Positions 1 through 10,500 of a DNA stretch of 64,000 nucleotides are shown one piece after another (the stretch's first letter is position 1; every line of letters starts with the position of its first letter). This DNA is from Capitulum mitella (taxonomy: Eukaryota > Arthropoda > Thecostraca > Pollicipedomorpha > Pollicipedidae): NCBI GenBank assembly GCA_030062745.1, contig CP099841.1, positions 24,617,398 through 24,681,397 on the forward strand, given 5' to 3'. The notes beneath the pieces are model-generated. The model made no database searches and was not told the DNA's origin. It saw only the letters and a program-made list of their open reading frames with translations. A program made the position numbers and the translations under genes.

Positions 1-600
1 CTCAAAATGCTTGTTTCAACCCTGAAAAGTCCAGATAATGGCTAGGGGGAGGGTGGAATTTCCCCCTTTCAGGTTTTAACCCTGTTCCCAATCGGGGTAA
101 CGGCTGAAAAGCTGGTTATGTGGTTATTAAATATTGTTAAAGGTATCAGATTCTGAATTCAGCAATGACGCTTCGTGGTCTCACAAACGCCTGAGACACA
201 GCACAAGTGTAGCACCAAGCTGTTTTATCTACGGCCCTCCTTGTCATGTACATTCTCTAGCTATTAAACCATAAATGATATCTGGCCATGTTCTTATCGA
301 TGTATTCAGAACAAACGGAATGTTGCATGATGCATCCCTGTCGGTGTTTTGCCTGTATCTGCAAAGTAAGGTGGAGCAAACTGGTCATTCACTCGAATTC
401 GCGTGACGAAAATGATCAGAATGCGCTTGCGTCCAGCGAAATGTAAAAAGCCCGTGGCGAAATATTCTCTCCCGCTTCAAGGGCGGATAAATGATCGTCA
501 CTGCTGGGGGTATTTATGTTACTGAATCACTTGTTCACAGTTCCAAAACGTATATCTAACATTTTCCATTAATACGGAACGTAAATATATAATATTTGAT
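1..600. other. Non-coding stretch with a possible TTAA element end
   Basis: No credible reading frame is seen. At 76-89 the sequence TTAA is followed by CCCTGTTCCC, the same start as the 50050 copy of the TTAA element family described below. The sequence after it does not continue like that family. Just before it, at about 41-70, is a G-run/C-run hairpin-like stretch similar in style to the subterminal hairpins of the family. This may be a very degraded or related end. Confidence 0.3.
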
Positions 601-1400
601 TCAACAGCTACCCTGCAATCACATTCCTTTCTCAGCCAGTGTTGCTAGCTCGCGCAGTCGAGCATCCTTCGTCGGTGAGTCCGACGGTGGCACCGAGTCG
701 GCGGCGGCCAGAGGCAGTGCCAAGGCTATGTAAGCTGGCACTAGTACGTCTCGCCTCGCAGGGGCTGTCATCTGCGTTGGCGGCGGAAGACCTGCAGTTT
801 CTCGGACGCTTACCAGAAGCGCTGTATGGATTTTAACGGTGGCTGTGACGGGGGAGCTGGCTGCCTCTAAGGCCCGGCCGCCTTGTGCCGTGTGCTTGCG
901 GGGCAGCGGGGATGAGTACGCGGCGCAGCGTGGGGCGTCTTTGCAGGCATGCTCCCTGTTATGTTGATAAATGCGGAACAAAATGAGCACATTATTCCAG
1001 TTTAATCATCCATTCAGCTTTATGAACGGTGTTATTACACACAGATTATGTATGTTTTTAATTCCGTCCTTCCAAATATTTTTGGTGAGGCAAGGCCTCA
1101 TTTGTCTCTAATGACGAGTCGCCACAGGAATTCAGAGGTCTGGTCGATACGATAAACGTCCAAGCAGAGGTACAGTACGCGGTTCAGCACACGCGGTCAC
1201 CACTACAGAATGGGCGGGAATCGTCGCTTCGACGCCGCTGTCGCGAACCAAGGCCCTCGACAAGCCGCCAAGAAAAACGCGAACGGCGTCAATGTGCGAC
1301 GTAGACTGGACATGGTGGGACGAGTATAGTGTTTGAGTCACATTTGTTTCTATGACATCACGCAAGCAAAATTTTCCATTCGTGCTGGATTCATACTTGT
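600..1400. other. Non-coding or unresolved stretch
   Basis: Short frames are open on both strands (about 639-836 plus, 619-990 minus, 1132-1512 minus). None resembles a known family, and their overlap on opposite strands fits chance in moderately GC-rich DNA. No promoter or splice context could be defended. Confidence 0.3.
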
Positions 1401-1403
1401 TTA

Positions 1404-1560
1404 TGGGCAGGGGCGCAGTCAGAATTTTCTTAAGGGGTGGGAGCCGGAGCTCAGTGTGAATGTATATACGAAAACCACCTGCTGCGAAGACGATGTGCAA
1501 TGGTTTTCGCAAAAATGCGGGCCTAAGGAAGGGGACCGGACCCCCCGATTCCCACCTCTA
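1404..1560 (+). repeat. Interspersed repeat, copy 1 of 2 (family G)
   Basis: This stretch of about 155 bp is clearly related to the reverse complement of 15112-15275. Shared blocks include the start GCGCAGTCAGAATTTTC (GCGCAG against ACGCAG in the other copy), the core GAAGACGATGTGCAATGG and a terminal run of G then C (GGGGACCGGACCCCCC). The ends are G/C-rich and the middle is AT-richer. I see no long terminal inverted repeats, no poly-A tail and no coding capacity. A short non-autonomous element is likely, but its class is unknown. Confidence 0.6.
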
Positions 1561-4508
1561 TTTTAGTAAATGTATTCTTTTTTCGTTACGCAATAAGGTT
1601 TTGGTTGGTATCACTGAAGCCTTCATCGCATCACCAGGTAACTGGGTTCTCGAGGCGAGACACCTTCGAGTATACCAATGAGTACGCTGTCACTGTACAC
1701 TGGTTTATTATATCGCCTGCTCTGCATCGTACTTTTTCGGCTCCTCGTCGTGAAATTTCCCACCTTTCATGCAGAAAGCCCTCACTTCTTCCGCATCAAC
1801 TAAACTTAGTTCTTACTGTCATGTCAAATATCTTCTCTGTCTGTGCAAAATATCTTGCCTCTCCGTTTGAAACTTTCCGTCCTCTGTGAAAAGAAGCATC
1901 TCAGCTCTAGGTACTTATCAAAATTCTGAATCCTTATTTTCTGAGTTAAATTTTCAGTTTCCTGCCTTCCAAGCAGAACGTTCGAATTTGCTGACCTAAG
2001 TATTCGGTATGTCCAAGAAGATATGTATCATCTCTGTGTACTTGATATTTCTAGGTGCGATGACTCGGCGATATCCGCGCACGTGTTTAAGCTTCGCTGG
2101 GCTGTGGGGTGGATGAGCACCCTTCACGTCTTTTCAGGATAGCTAAAAAAGAAAAGGTAAATAAACACGAAACCTGGAGCACCACGTTATACAGCATTTG
2201 TACAGGCTGTGTATTTTTTTTTTTAACGCGGTGTTACCTCAGACCATTGACCTAGTAAATCCATGTTTAAAATAAAATGGAACTGGCACAAAATTTTGTG
2301 AAATGCACCGATTGACATGAAAGTTGCCACTGCCATTGACAGATAATGACAAATTAAACAATCCTGCCATTCCGAATCTGTTTTATTTTTGAGAACTCCA
2401 GATCATATACCTGACATCAGCTAAACTTTCCGGATTTTTTGCGCTTGCTGTTGAGATTGTGAGACTGGGTTGGCGGTTCTCAAGCTTGGATATCCTCCCT
2501 TGGTGCTTCTCACGCCATTCACAACGTAATTGTTCCCTTTGATCGGTGACCTGGGGTCATGTCCCGTTCGTACAGAATTTTCAGACCCGCGCAACCCGCC
2601 ACAGTTCTTTGGTTTACACCCGGAGAATATTTAATGGTAATCATATGTGCTTCGGAAACACTAGTTCATTAGAAGAACTTACTTGCCAAGAGCGACACGA
2701 TTCAGTTTGACCCAGGCTGACCTGATTTGAATTTTTGAAAGTTTGTCTGTTTTCGATGTGATTATACGTTGTCTGGACGGAAATGATTAAAATTACAGCC
2801 ATGGCTTACTTCTAAACAATCTGTTATGCCACAGTCCTCGTTTTTTTGGTCTCCAAAACAGAAACCCATGCCGTCGCAAAAATAACTGCCCACTAAATAT
2901 TAGTCTTTTGCATCGCGGGCCTTGCCCGCCGCCCGGTATCTGAGCGAATTATGTTGAAAATGCTTTTTGGCACGGGTTTCGTGGTATAGATAGGTTACGT
3001 AAAGTGGCAGATGACACGACACCAGGAACGCCCGACGTATTGTCATCTTTGTTGACTTGAATGTGATAGCTGCAGGTTTCATATGTGTGTTAGACATATT
3101 TGCAGCGTATTCCACCCAAGGCACATACGAAAACATTCGGAAGAAAAGAAGACTCCTGCCCACACAAAAGACCATTTTTCCCTTCATTTTCTGCCTTCCT
3201 TGATTTGGCCTCAAACGTCCCTTTTCCGCCTCTCGGAGGTAAAACTGTCCTTAGTGTTATACGCCTTTTGAGTCACGTAGAAGCCTGACTATCAAAGTTT
3301 TGTGCCAAAAATATGGACAAAGTAATTTGGCCTATTATGAACTCCGGTGACCTCCATATTGAACGTATTTGAGGAAAAAAATGTTGGTGCGGTCGTCTAG
3401 TTTCGTCAAGGGCTTTTCAAAGTTTTTTTTCCTTTTCCTGTGGGACTTATAGTTCTCGAGGTCTTGGGCGGTGCTCATCCCCCGGCCAGGCGAAGGTGGA
3501 TCCAGAGGCCGGCCCGGCAAAGGTTAATATACAAAATAAACATGTGTTAACACTTTAGTCCGCTTCTTACATGCTTGAAGTGCGCATAATATGCGCTTCT
3601 TTATGAGAAACGCACCAAAACCTCAAATCCTTTCCGTTTTTATCATCATCTCGATTTATGATCGTGCAGCGACTGTGTGATTCAGATTCGGCGCTGCTGT
3701 TCTTCAAAGCAATTCGAATTTGAAATGTCAGCCGGGCCTAGCCTGCAGCGTTGCTTCATCAAGGAGCTATTGTAACTTGTTATTGGAAGTGCTTGGCCGA
3801 CAACAGCTGAAACGTTTCACTGAAATGACTGAAATGGCGATCGCTGGCAATACATAGAAACGATTTGATATTGGGCTCGCTTTTTTGTCTAAAGAGCTGA
3901 CCTGTTAAAATTCCCTAATCATAACCATGAGGCGAATTTTGTGATGTAAATCATTTCTTGCTCTTTTACTATTTATTTCCATATTTTTTGTTTCTTTCTC
4001 ATGTTAATGCACTACTGAAAAGCGAAGACAATCGGTCAAGGTTAATAAATGAGTAATAAGTCATGGAAGTGGAAGAAAAAATAAGTAATCAAGACCTGCG
4101 GCCGACCCGTGCTTTCCTTGATTTTGCAGTGAAAGCCAATGATGAGCAGCATGAAAAACCTAGAAATGCCCCCAGAAATTGCTTTCGTGCACAAGACAAG
4201 ACAATATCTTCGTTTAGCATGTTATACATGTTGCTGTTCTGTCTCAGTATGTCTCAGATAGTTTACTATGTTGACATGTTTCTAGGACACGGTGAACTAA
4301 CCATCAACAGTGAAGCATCTTCATGATTCCCGGAAAAAAACGTTGTCAATTCGTTTGTTCTCCAGCAGCAACTCATATGCATTTTCCTTTCATGGATCCC
4401 AGCCCATTCTCCTGGTCCCGCCAGTAATGTAGCGTTCATCACGATGGCTCGTGTCTAGCTTTGAGCCGGCAGATACCACCGAACACTTCAAAGTCACGAC
4501 CCCCTATC
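1561..4508. other. AT-rich non-coding stretch
   Basis: No convincing gene is seen. It holds simple T-runs (about 2213-2224) and ordinary AT-rich sequence. At 3440-3525 there is what looks like one end of a TTAA element related to the 1.2 kb family, listed separately. The frame at 4063-4326 is 87 codons long and has no recognisable domain, so chance is likely. Confidence 0.35.
3440..3525 (+). mobile_element. Right-end remnant of a related TTAA element
   Basis: The block starts with TAGTTCTCGAGGTCTTGGG, which matches the right subterminal region of the 1.2 kb family (TAGTTCTCGAGATCTCGGG in the 23318 copy). It ends GGCCCGGCAAAGG followed by TTAA. The last 13-15 bases are also found at about 31139-31155. 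The terminal sequence differs from the CCGGGAATAGGG end of the main family, so this is probably a sister subfamily. Its left end was not found. Confidence 0.4.
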
Positions 4509-4509
4509 C

Positions 4510-4559
4510 CTCTCATCCTCTCTCTCCCTCTCTCTCTCTCTGTCTCTCTCTCTCTCTCC
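4510..4559. repeat. TC dinucleotide microsatellite
   Basis: This is an imperfect run of TC dinucleotides about 50 bp long, with CC and TG interruptions. Confidence 0.9.
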
Positions 4560-5350
4560 TGACCTTCCGAGCTTTACCACCACGAAGATTTGGCGACTTT
4601 TGCGAACTGGTTATATTAAAACATGTTCAAAGAATGTGCCATCAACGACTCTGAGGTAAATGGGCCGCGTGGCTGCACACGGCAATGCGCGATTACCTTG
4701 AAACCTTTAGAGAACCAGACTGCAAACTGTAGCTTGTTACGAAACATTCGCCCACTGACTGAGACCAGCACGCTTCAGAGAACTCGGCAGTCTCATAAGA
4801 GAGCTGTATTCTAGGATGATGAGTTACAGGAACAACACGAAGGGGGGCGAGTCACTGTGCTGCCGGGAGGAGGATAATACCCGGGTTGGTCACGAATGTC
4901 GAGCATGTTTGTCCCATCAAACGGCATTTTGTGACTGATGACAACTAAAAAGTTCTAAAAAGTACTAAATGCTTTCGTATTGATATCTTCTCAGCTGGCA
5001 CTTCCAGTATTTGGAACATGTCCATCGACACAAAACTAGTTGAATCTAGATGACTGATGTTAAACTAGAGTGATGATGTCATTAGCGACCAGCACGCTTG
5101 CTATGTTCGAAAGAGAACAATTCCACGGAGCTTTTTATTGCCGGTAATTCTAACCTGCAAAACGGATTAAAATACACAAAAATGCACCAGAGAGTAGCAG
5201 ATTTACTGTAGGAGGGCGAAAAACTGTTGTTGCACCTGTGCGTTAAGCTCGAAAGATTTGTATTGGAGGAATCTCACCACGGCTGAAACTGTTGTAGCCT
5301 TCGAGGGGATATCACAGAAACACTTAAATACCATTGATTACCAGATACCG
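4560..5350. other. Non-coding stretch
   Basis: Nothing beyond short chance frames is seen here. Confidence 0.35.
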
Positions 5351-5363
5351 CGCTACTCTTGAA

Positions 5364-5807
5364 TCATTTCGCGCTCCGCGAACACATCATGGCAGCCAAA
5401 TCATTGACGAAGCACTCGGAGACTAGCGAGCTCACTACCTCTTTCGGATTGTCCAGAAAACCGAATAACATCTCCGTGTTTTTCAATGCACGCTTGCCTT
5501 GCACAACCGCAGCTACAGTCCCGGCGCAGTTTCGACACTCTCGGCGTTCACGCTTCAGGCAACGTGCCGAGAGAGCCATTACCTTCGATCTGCGTCTGCA
5601 GTTGCTTGTTTTGCCGGCTCCGGGCCCGTGCGAAAGTGGCAGCTGCCTGGTGCCGCTCACGCCCGGCCGTTTCCAGTCGACAAACACGGAGCTGATAATC
5701 CCGGCAGGCCTTGACACGGGGCGAAACAGCTCCCACCGGCCGTCGTCGACGGCTTCCTCTCCGGCTCTGGTATGGTGCGTCGTGCAATTCCTGAACGTCA
5801 CGGCCAT
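5364..5807 (-). CDS. Unrecognised 147-codon frame, overlapped by an antisense frame
   Basis: A complete frame runs from ATG at 5805-5807 to TGA. The ATG context (AACATGG) is good for a eukaryotic start. Third codon positions are mostly G or C, which suits a coding sequence but also suits a locally GC-rich block. A frame on the plus strand (5359-5934, 191 codons) is open over the same DNA, so strand cannot be settled. The product has no signal peptide or membrane segment that I can see. The segment HGPGAGKTS looks like a P-loop but lacks the first glycine of the Walker A pattern, so I do not call a nucleotide-binding site. It lies on the same strand as the coding-like block at 5979-6515. It could be a single-exon gene, an exon or chance. 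Confidence 0.25.
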   Translation of the reverse strand: MAVTFRNCTTHHTRAGEEAVDDGRWELFRPVSRPAGIISSVFVDWKRPGVSGTRQLPLSHGPGAGKTSNCRRRSKVMALSARCLKRERRECRNCAGTVAAVVQGKRALKNTEMLFGFLDNPKEVVSSLVSECFVNDLAAMMCSRSAK

Positions 5808-5978
5808 GTTAATGTCACGTGTCGTGGGCCGTATTCAAATGGAAACAGCGAGCAAAGCTAGCGAACGTAGTCATACAGCTGATGGAAACCAGGGATTTGA
5901 CTGCATTTTAAAATGCATTCCTTACCGATTTTGAAGTAATATGGCCGGTTTAAGCCTAGCCTAAGCAATAAATCGCGC

Positions 5979-6515
5979 TTATAAATTTCTCGTAGTACCA
6001 AAGTTGTTGATTAAGGAAGCACAACTCAAGACATAGCTATGAACTACATTCAAGGAGGCAAAAGAGCAAGCATTTAGAACACCGTTCAATGCGACACAAC
6101 ACGAAGAGTTCATGTGGTCGTAGCTCATATCTCCGATGACAGGGACATTAAACCTGGGGTGGTCGACCCAGATGTGCTGTCTGCATTCGATCTGCAGCGC
6201 TGTCCAGGTGTATGGCGTGACCGGCAGATGCTGCAGGCGATTATGTCTTCTATGGTCTAGCTCCAGCAGGCACTAGATGATCTCCAGTCCAGCCTCGGGG
6301 CTGCTGTGGAGCGGGGCCTTCAGATACGCCGGTCCCAAGCCTTCTTTACTGGTGATGGCCATGCAGCCCATGCCGTGCGGTGGGTCGTTACGACTGCTGG
6401 TGTAACCGGGTAGCACCAGGGGACGGTTTAGCGCGGACAGCTTTAGCTGTGCCTTTTGCGGAGCGAAGACGCTGAAGTCGTGATGACGGGGCAGTTGCTC
6501 CAGCAGCTTGACCAT
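5979..6515 (-). pseudogene. Unrecognised coding-like block with one internal stop
   Basis: The frame opens with ATG at 6513-6515 and runs 178 codons to TAA at 5979-5981, broken only by TAG at 6273-6275 (codon 81). In the first 80 codons roughly three quarters of third positions are G or C, although the surrounding DNA is AT-richer. That is good evidence of past or present coding. The bias carries on after the stop for about 50 codons, then fades. The reading frame is therefore the same on both sides of the stop, as expected for a gene with a nonsense mutation. I do not recognise the protein. No signal peptide, membrane helix or zinc pattern is visible. It may be a decayed gene, an exon or a transposon fragment. 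Confidence 0.4.
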
Positions 6516-6519
6516 GGCG

Positions 6520-7240
6520 TATGTTCATAGACTGCTGCTGAGAGTGCCCATTGAATATGGCTTTTAGTATACCACGAATTGACTGAAATCAATCAAGCCA
6601 CCACAAGTTTCGGTTTGATGGAAGTTCTCTTTTATTATTATTATTTTTTATATGTCATTCATATTATTCATTGTATATTATTATAACGTATTATTATATT
6701 TGTATTTATAAGGTCAATTAATCTGTAATTAATCTTTTAGCAGCTAGATGCAGAGAAAGTGCAAAAATGCGCAACAAGATAACATTTGACTGTGATGGAG
6801 GCTAAGAGTAAAATTAATGCACCCGAAGCAGCATGTGCCCATGAAAGGTGATTGACTGATTAAATTTGCTGAGCTCAGATTAAACATGAGGGCTGGATTT
6901 GCTTCCTGCAAGAAAGGCCTCGGACCAGTGGAAAAAAATGTTTGTTTTATTCCTGACTGTGGTTGATTTCCTTCTGTATCAGTAGAAGTGTCGCGGAATG
7001 AGGCAAGCAATAACAAATTTAACGTCGTGTCTGGACATTTCACGTTAGCGCTTCAACGGTGCACGGCCAAAAATTTGTATGGGTCTTTTTCTGGCGAATG
7101 CTCTCTCCATCACAATCAACGCGTCGTACAGACTTTTACTCGAAGAGCGCCCGTCCGATATGGCATGCACAAAGAGCAATGCCGCCAGACCACGTTACTG
7201 CTTACATGCTCTGCATATTTAACGCATTCCCCGAACCGGC
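6520..7240. other. AT-rich non-coding stretch
   Basis: This includes a low-complexity ATT/TAT-rich segment at about 6630-6740. No gene is seen. Confidence 0.4.
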
Positions 7241-7800
7241 CTCGGAGAGAAAAGGAAACCCAGCGACTTCCGCCCCGTCGGCGGAACCGCGAGACCAAAG
7301 TCAGAGAGCAGCAATGCCCGGCATGTAAACGAAGGCAGCGGCCGGCCGACCACTGCGCAGTGCCAGATGTGAGCGGAGCCACCGGCCGCCGATTCCCGCC
7401 GCCACCGTTCGGGCCGGACGACTCCCCCCCGCGCCGGACCGGACCGGACCGGACCGCCGCGCCGACGGCCGCTGACTGATGCGCGCGCCGGGGACCGTGC
7501 AGGCCGGGATCCGTCACAATTACGGCGCGGGCCGGCGGCTCGGCGCGCCGGCGGAGACGGCGCGGGGCGGGCGGACCGCGTCGCGTCGCCGCGGCCGCCC
7601 GGCGGCGGCAGACGGCGCGGGACCGCCGACGCTGGCCAGCCGCGGCGCTATCGATCCGGGAGGACGCCGGAGGACGCCGCTCCTCCGAGGAGCGCTCCCG
7701 CCCGGCGTGACGGCTCGGACCGGCCCCAGGCGTCGTCCCGTGACGCGGCGCGGCAGCGACGCCGCCGGCGGACGGTGCATTTTCCCGCCGCCTGCCCTTG
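7240..7800. promoter_or_regulatory. CpG-rich block 1
   Basis: The base composition is strongly GC-rich with many CG dinucleotides, in contrast to its flanks. It includes a short (CCGGA)n run at about 7431-7453. All six frames look open only because stops are rare in such DNA. An isolated AT word, CAATTA, lies at 7517-7522. The block may be a CpG-island promoter or a regulatory module. No adjoining exon could be recognised. Confidence 0.35.
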
Positions 7801-9114
7801 GCCTGGATCCAGATATGGAGGACCCAGGTCTTCCAATGGAGGGGGATTGGTCAGTGGAGACCCCTTTGATAATTAGCGTGATCCTGCCACGTCCCTCGTT
7901 CCTAGATTTTCGCTGCATATTTTGAATATTGCGATTGCATTTTTACATGTATCGGCGACCCCTCTTCTCATCAAGAGAGTTGCGATAGTATTCTCATTCC
8001 TCCCTCTGGATCCAGCCCTTCTAGCGCAGTTAAAGTTCCCTGCCAGAAATAAAACCTTCGTAAAGTCAGCGCGAAACTGAATGCTGTTCGTTCTTGCGGG
8101 CTGCCAGAAAAATGCTCAAGGATTATTTATTCAGTGCTATCTTCGCTGGCAGGCGGAACGCTGCATTGTCGCTTCACGTTACAGTCAAGCTGTGGCAAGG
8201 CATGCCTTTCGCCACATTGCAGAACTTTGGTCTACTACCGGTATTCATAAGCAACCGACATAGTTGAACAACAGGGAAGTATCAAACTTAAAACAGCGGA
8301 ATCAACGGAACACAACATACTCCAAAATCAATGGGCCAATATCTTGGTCTGTTATTCCGATAGAGGGGATGTCTCTGCAGGACGTCCGCAATGATTCTGG
8401 GAAAATTCAACCCACTGTGTTCAGGATTACCCGGCCCGTTACGTGTGCTAAATGCTTAATAATGCTTAATGTTAAATGCTCAAAACAAAATTCATGTTCG
8501 TACTTATGGATGTCTCAGCGTCAGGATCAATCGGTGATTGACCGGGGTTCCACCATCAGGACCACGCGCTGCCGGGAGCTGTTGTGGAACGTTGGTTGCG
8601 AGGTTGCTGTATGTCGCTTATGTATATTCATCATGTGCCTGTTTGTACAGGCACATTTTTCTATTTCACCTATTTCATCCCACACGGTGGCGGAATTCAC
8701 CACAAACATTGTTCTCTATCTGAGCCTTCGTACTTTTGCCTTCATCATTGTTCTTATTGGAGAGCTGGATAATGTCAGCTAGAGGGTATCGGTCGTCGCA
8801 TTCCCTGTATTGTGACGAGTGAAATATTACGTTGGCGGGTCTAGTTAGGAAAGAACCTCAGTAAAAACTTTGATATCTCTCCCAACTAAAAGCTCGTAGG
8901 GGACGTTTTCGGAAGATGCACCGCTATAAACGATGAAAACTTGTCGTGATGCCATCTATTTTTCATCGTGTTTCATTCACTCAGATCTCCCTTTGATTAA
9001 AAGTGCTGCCTTGTGTCTCCACAACAACTCCACTCGATTGGCTTGACCCTTCACGCTACGCCAGCGCTATTGATTTTTCTTGGAATCTGACTCAAACGTC
9101 TGTCACATGTCACA
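7801..9114. other. Non-coding stretch
   Basis: The longest frame (8264-8782 plus, 172 codons) has no recognisable domain. A frame of this length is expected about once by chance in a window this size. Nothing else could be supported. Confidence 0.35.
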
Positions 9115-9490
9115 AGAAGATCCGGCGCCTTGTGCGCCCGGCCGCAGCGACCGCGACTATTTTGGTCTCCTATCCGCGACGCTCAGTCGCCGCAGCTGCG
9201 TCTGGGACGGTCTCTGAGACCCGAGCCGTCCAGCTCCGACCGACGGGCCCGCGCAGGCCGCCGGAGGCCCGCCGCTGCCGGTCGTGTCGCGTCCGACTGA
9301 TTTAGGTCTCCAATCGGGCCGACGGACGGACAGGGACCGTCCGCTCCCTGCGGCGCAGGCCGGCAGATCTCGGCGGCCGTTCCGGCGCGGATTGTTGGAC
9401 TTCGGGGAGGCGCGGCCTGACGCGCCAGGGTCGTCAGCTGACGGCGCGGCCTCCCCGGCGGCCGCCTGAAGGTCGAGGCGGCCACGGCCG
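9115..9490. promoter_or_regulatory. CpG-rich block 2
   Basis: This GC- and CG-rich block lies immediately before a 15-bp tandem array. AT words inside it include CTATTTTGG (about 9157-9165), which resembles an SRF/MEF2 site, and GATTGTT, which resembles a Sox site. These are motif-level resemblances only. Confidence 0.3.
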
Positions 9491-9569
9491 ACGGCGCTGT
9501 CGGCGGCGGACACCCGAGGCATAGACGAATGAGCCAGTTGGTCCACCCGGGGAAGAGATAGTCAACACG

Positions 9570-9915
9570 CAGATACACAGACACAGAGAGCTGATACACA
9601 CGGCCGACACAGACGCCTGACGCAGACAACCAACACAGGCGGCCAACAGCCGTCACAGACAGCTGATACAGACAGCCTTCACAGACGACCGACAACAGCC
9701 CATACAGACAGCTGCCGCAGACATCTGACACAAACAGCCGACACAGACGGCCAACACAGGGGCCCGACAACAGCCGATACAGGCAGCCGGCACAGACAGC
9801 AGACACAGACGGCTGACACAGACAGTCAATACAGACAGCCGACACATACAGCTGGCACAGGGAGCTGACCGGCAGCCGACAGAGATAACACAGACAGCCG
9901 ATGCAGACAGATGAC
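9570..9915. repeat. 15-bp minisatellite
   Basis: This is a degenerate tandem array with a period near 15 bp, of the type CAGACAGCCGACACA. Because 15 is a multiple of three, two minus-strand frames stay open across it and read as Val-Ser-Ala-Val-Cys-like, cysteine-rich repeats. Both frames run into flanking GC-rich DNA. I interpret the array as non-coding. Confidence 0.75.
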
Positions 9916-10064
9916 ACACAAACGATAGACAGCGCACGTACAGCCCAGATGCCCAGTGTGGACGCAGCCCGACAGGGCGATCACATTGCTTTGTGACCCG
10001 ATCTCGTACATATATGATGACCACGGACAGACATAATCTCATCTTCAGTCGGGTACACAGCGCG

Positions 10065-10500
10065 TGCAGGCTAACCCGCCGCAGCCGGGGGGCGCCCGAG
10101 GCGACCAACCCCGCCGACCCCTCCGATCCGGCCTCCTTCACGGTGGGCGGGCGGCCGCCGGCGGCGGGCCAGACGCCGCTCTCAGCCGCTCGACACGGCC
10201 TGATGCAGTGGAACGGCCACCGGTCCGGCCGGCGGGCGCCGGGAGCGGCCGGCCCCGGCGCCCGGCCCGCTCGACGGCCCGCCAATTGGTGCGGACGCCG
10301 TTCGCGACGGGTCGGGAGGTCCGCCGACTTAGCCGGCCGATTCCCGAACGGGCAATATCGCCGGCCGGCGCCAATGTATCAGAGTCGGCCGGCGGCGATT
10401 TATTGAAATACATGTGTTGTGCCGCCGCGCCGGCGTGCTTAGAGTGCGCCGCGAGCGTCCGCCATGCATCTGAGTTTAGCTCGGCGGCATAAATCCTCGT
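10065..10500. promoter_or_regulatory. CpG-rich block 3
   Basis: This GC- and CG-rich block contains two AT islands: GATTTATTG at 10398-10406 and CATAAATC (GATTTATG on the other strand) at 10489-10496. Such words match posterior Hox/Cdx-type homeodomain sites. That is inference from motif shape only. No exon was recognised. Confidence 0.35.

Noticed and set aside
5590-5625. P-loop-like HGPGAGKTS in the minus-strand frame
   Set aside because: The first glycine of the Walker A pattern is absent and there is no Walker B context.
8264-8782. 172-codon plus-strand frame
   Set aside because: A frame of this length is expected about once by chance in a window of this size and base composition. No motif was recognised.
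9183-9917. 244-codon Cys-rich minus-strand frame
   Set aside because: It is produced by a 15-bp minisatellite plus GC-rich flank. A second frame on the same strand is also open through the array.
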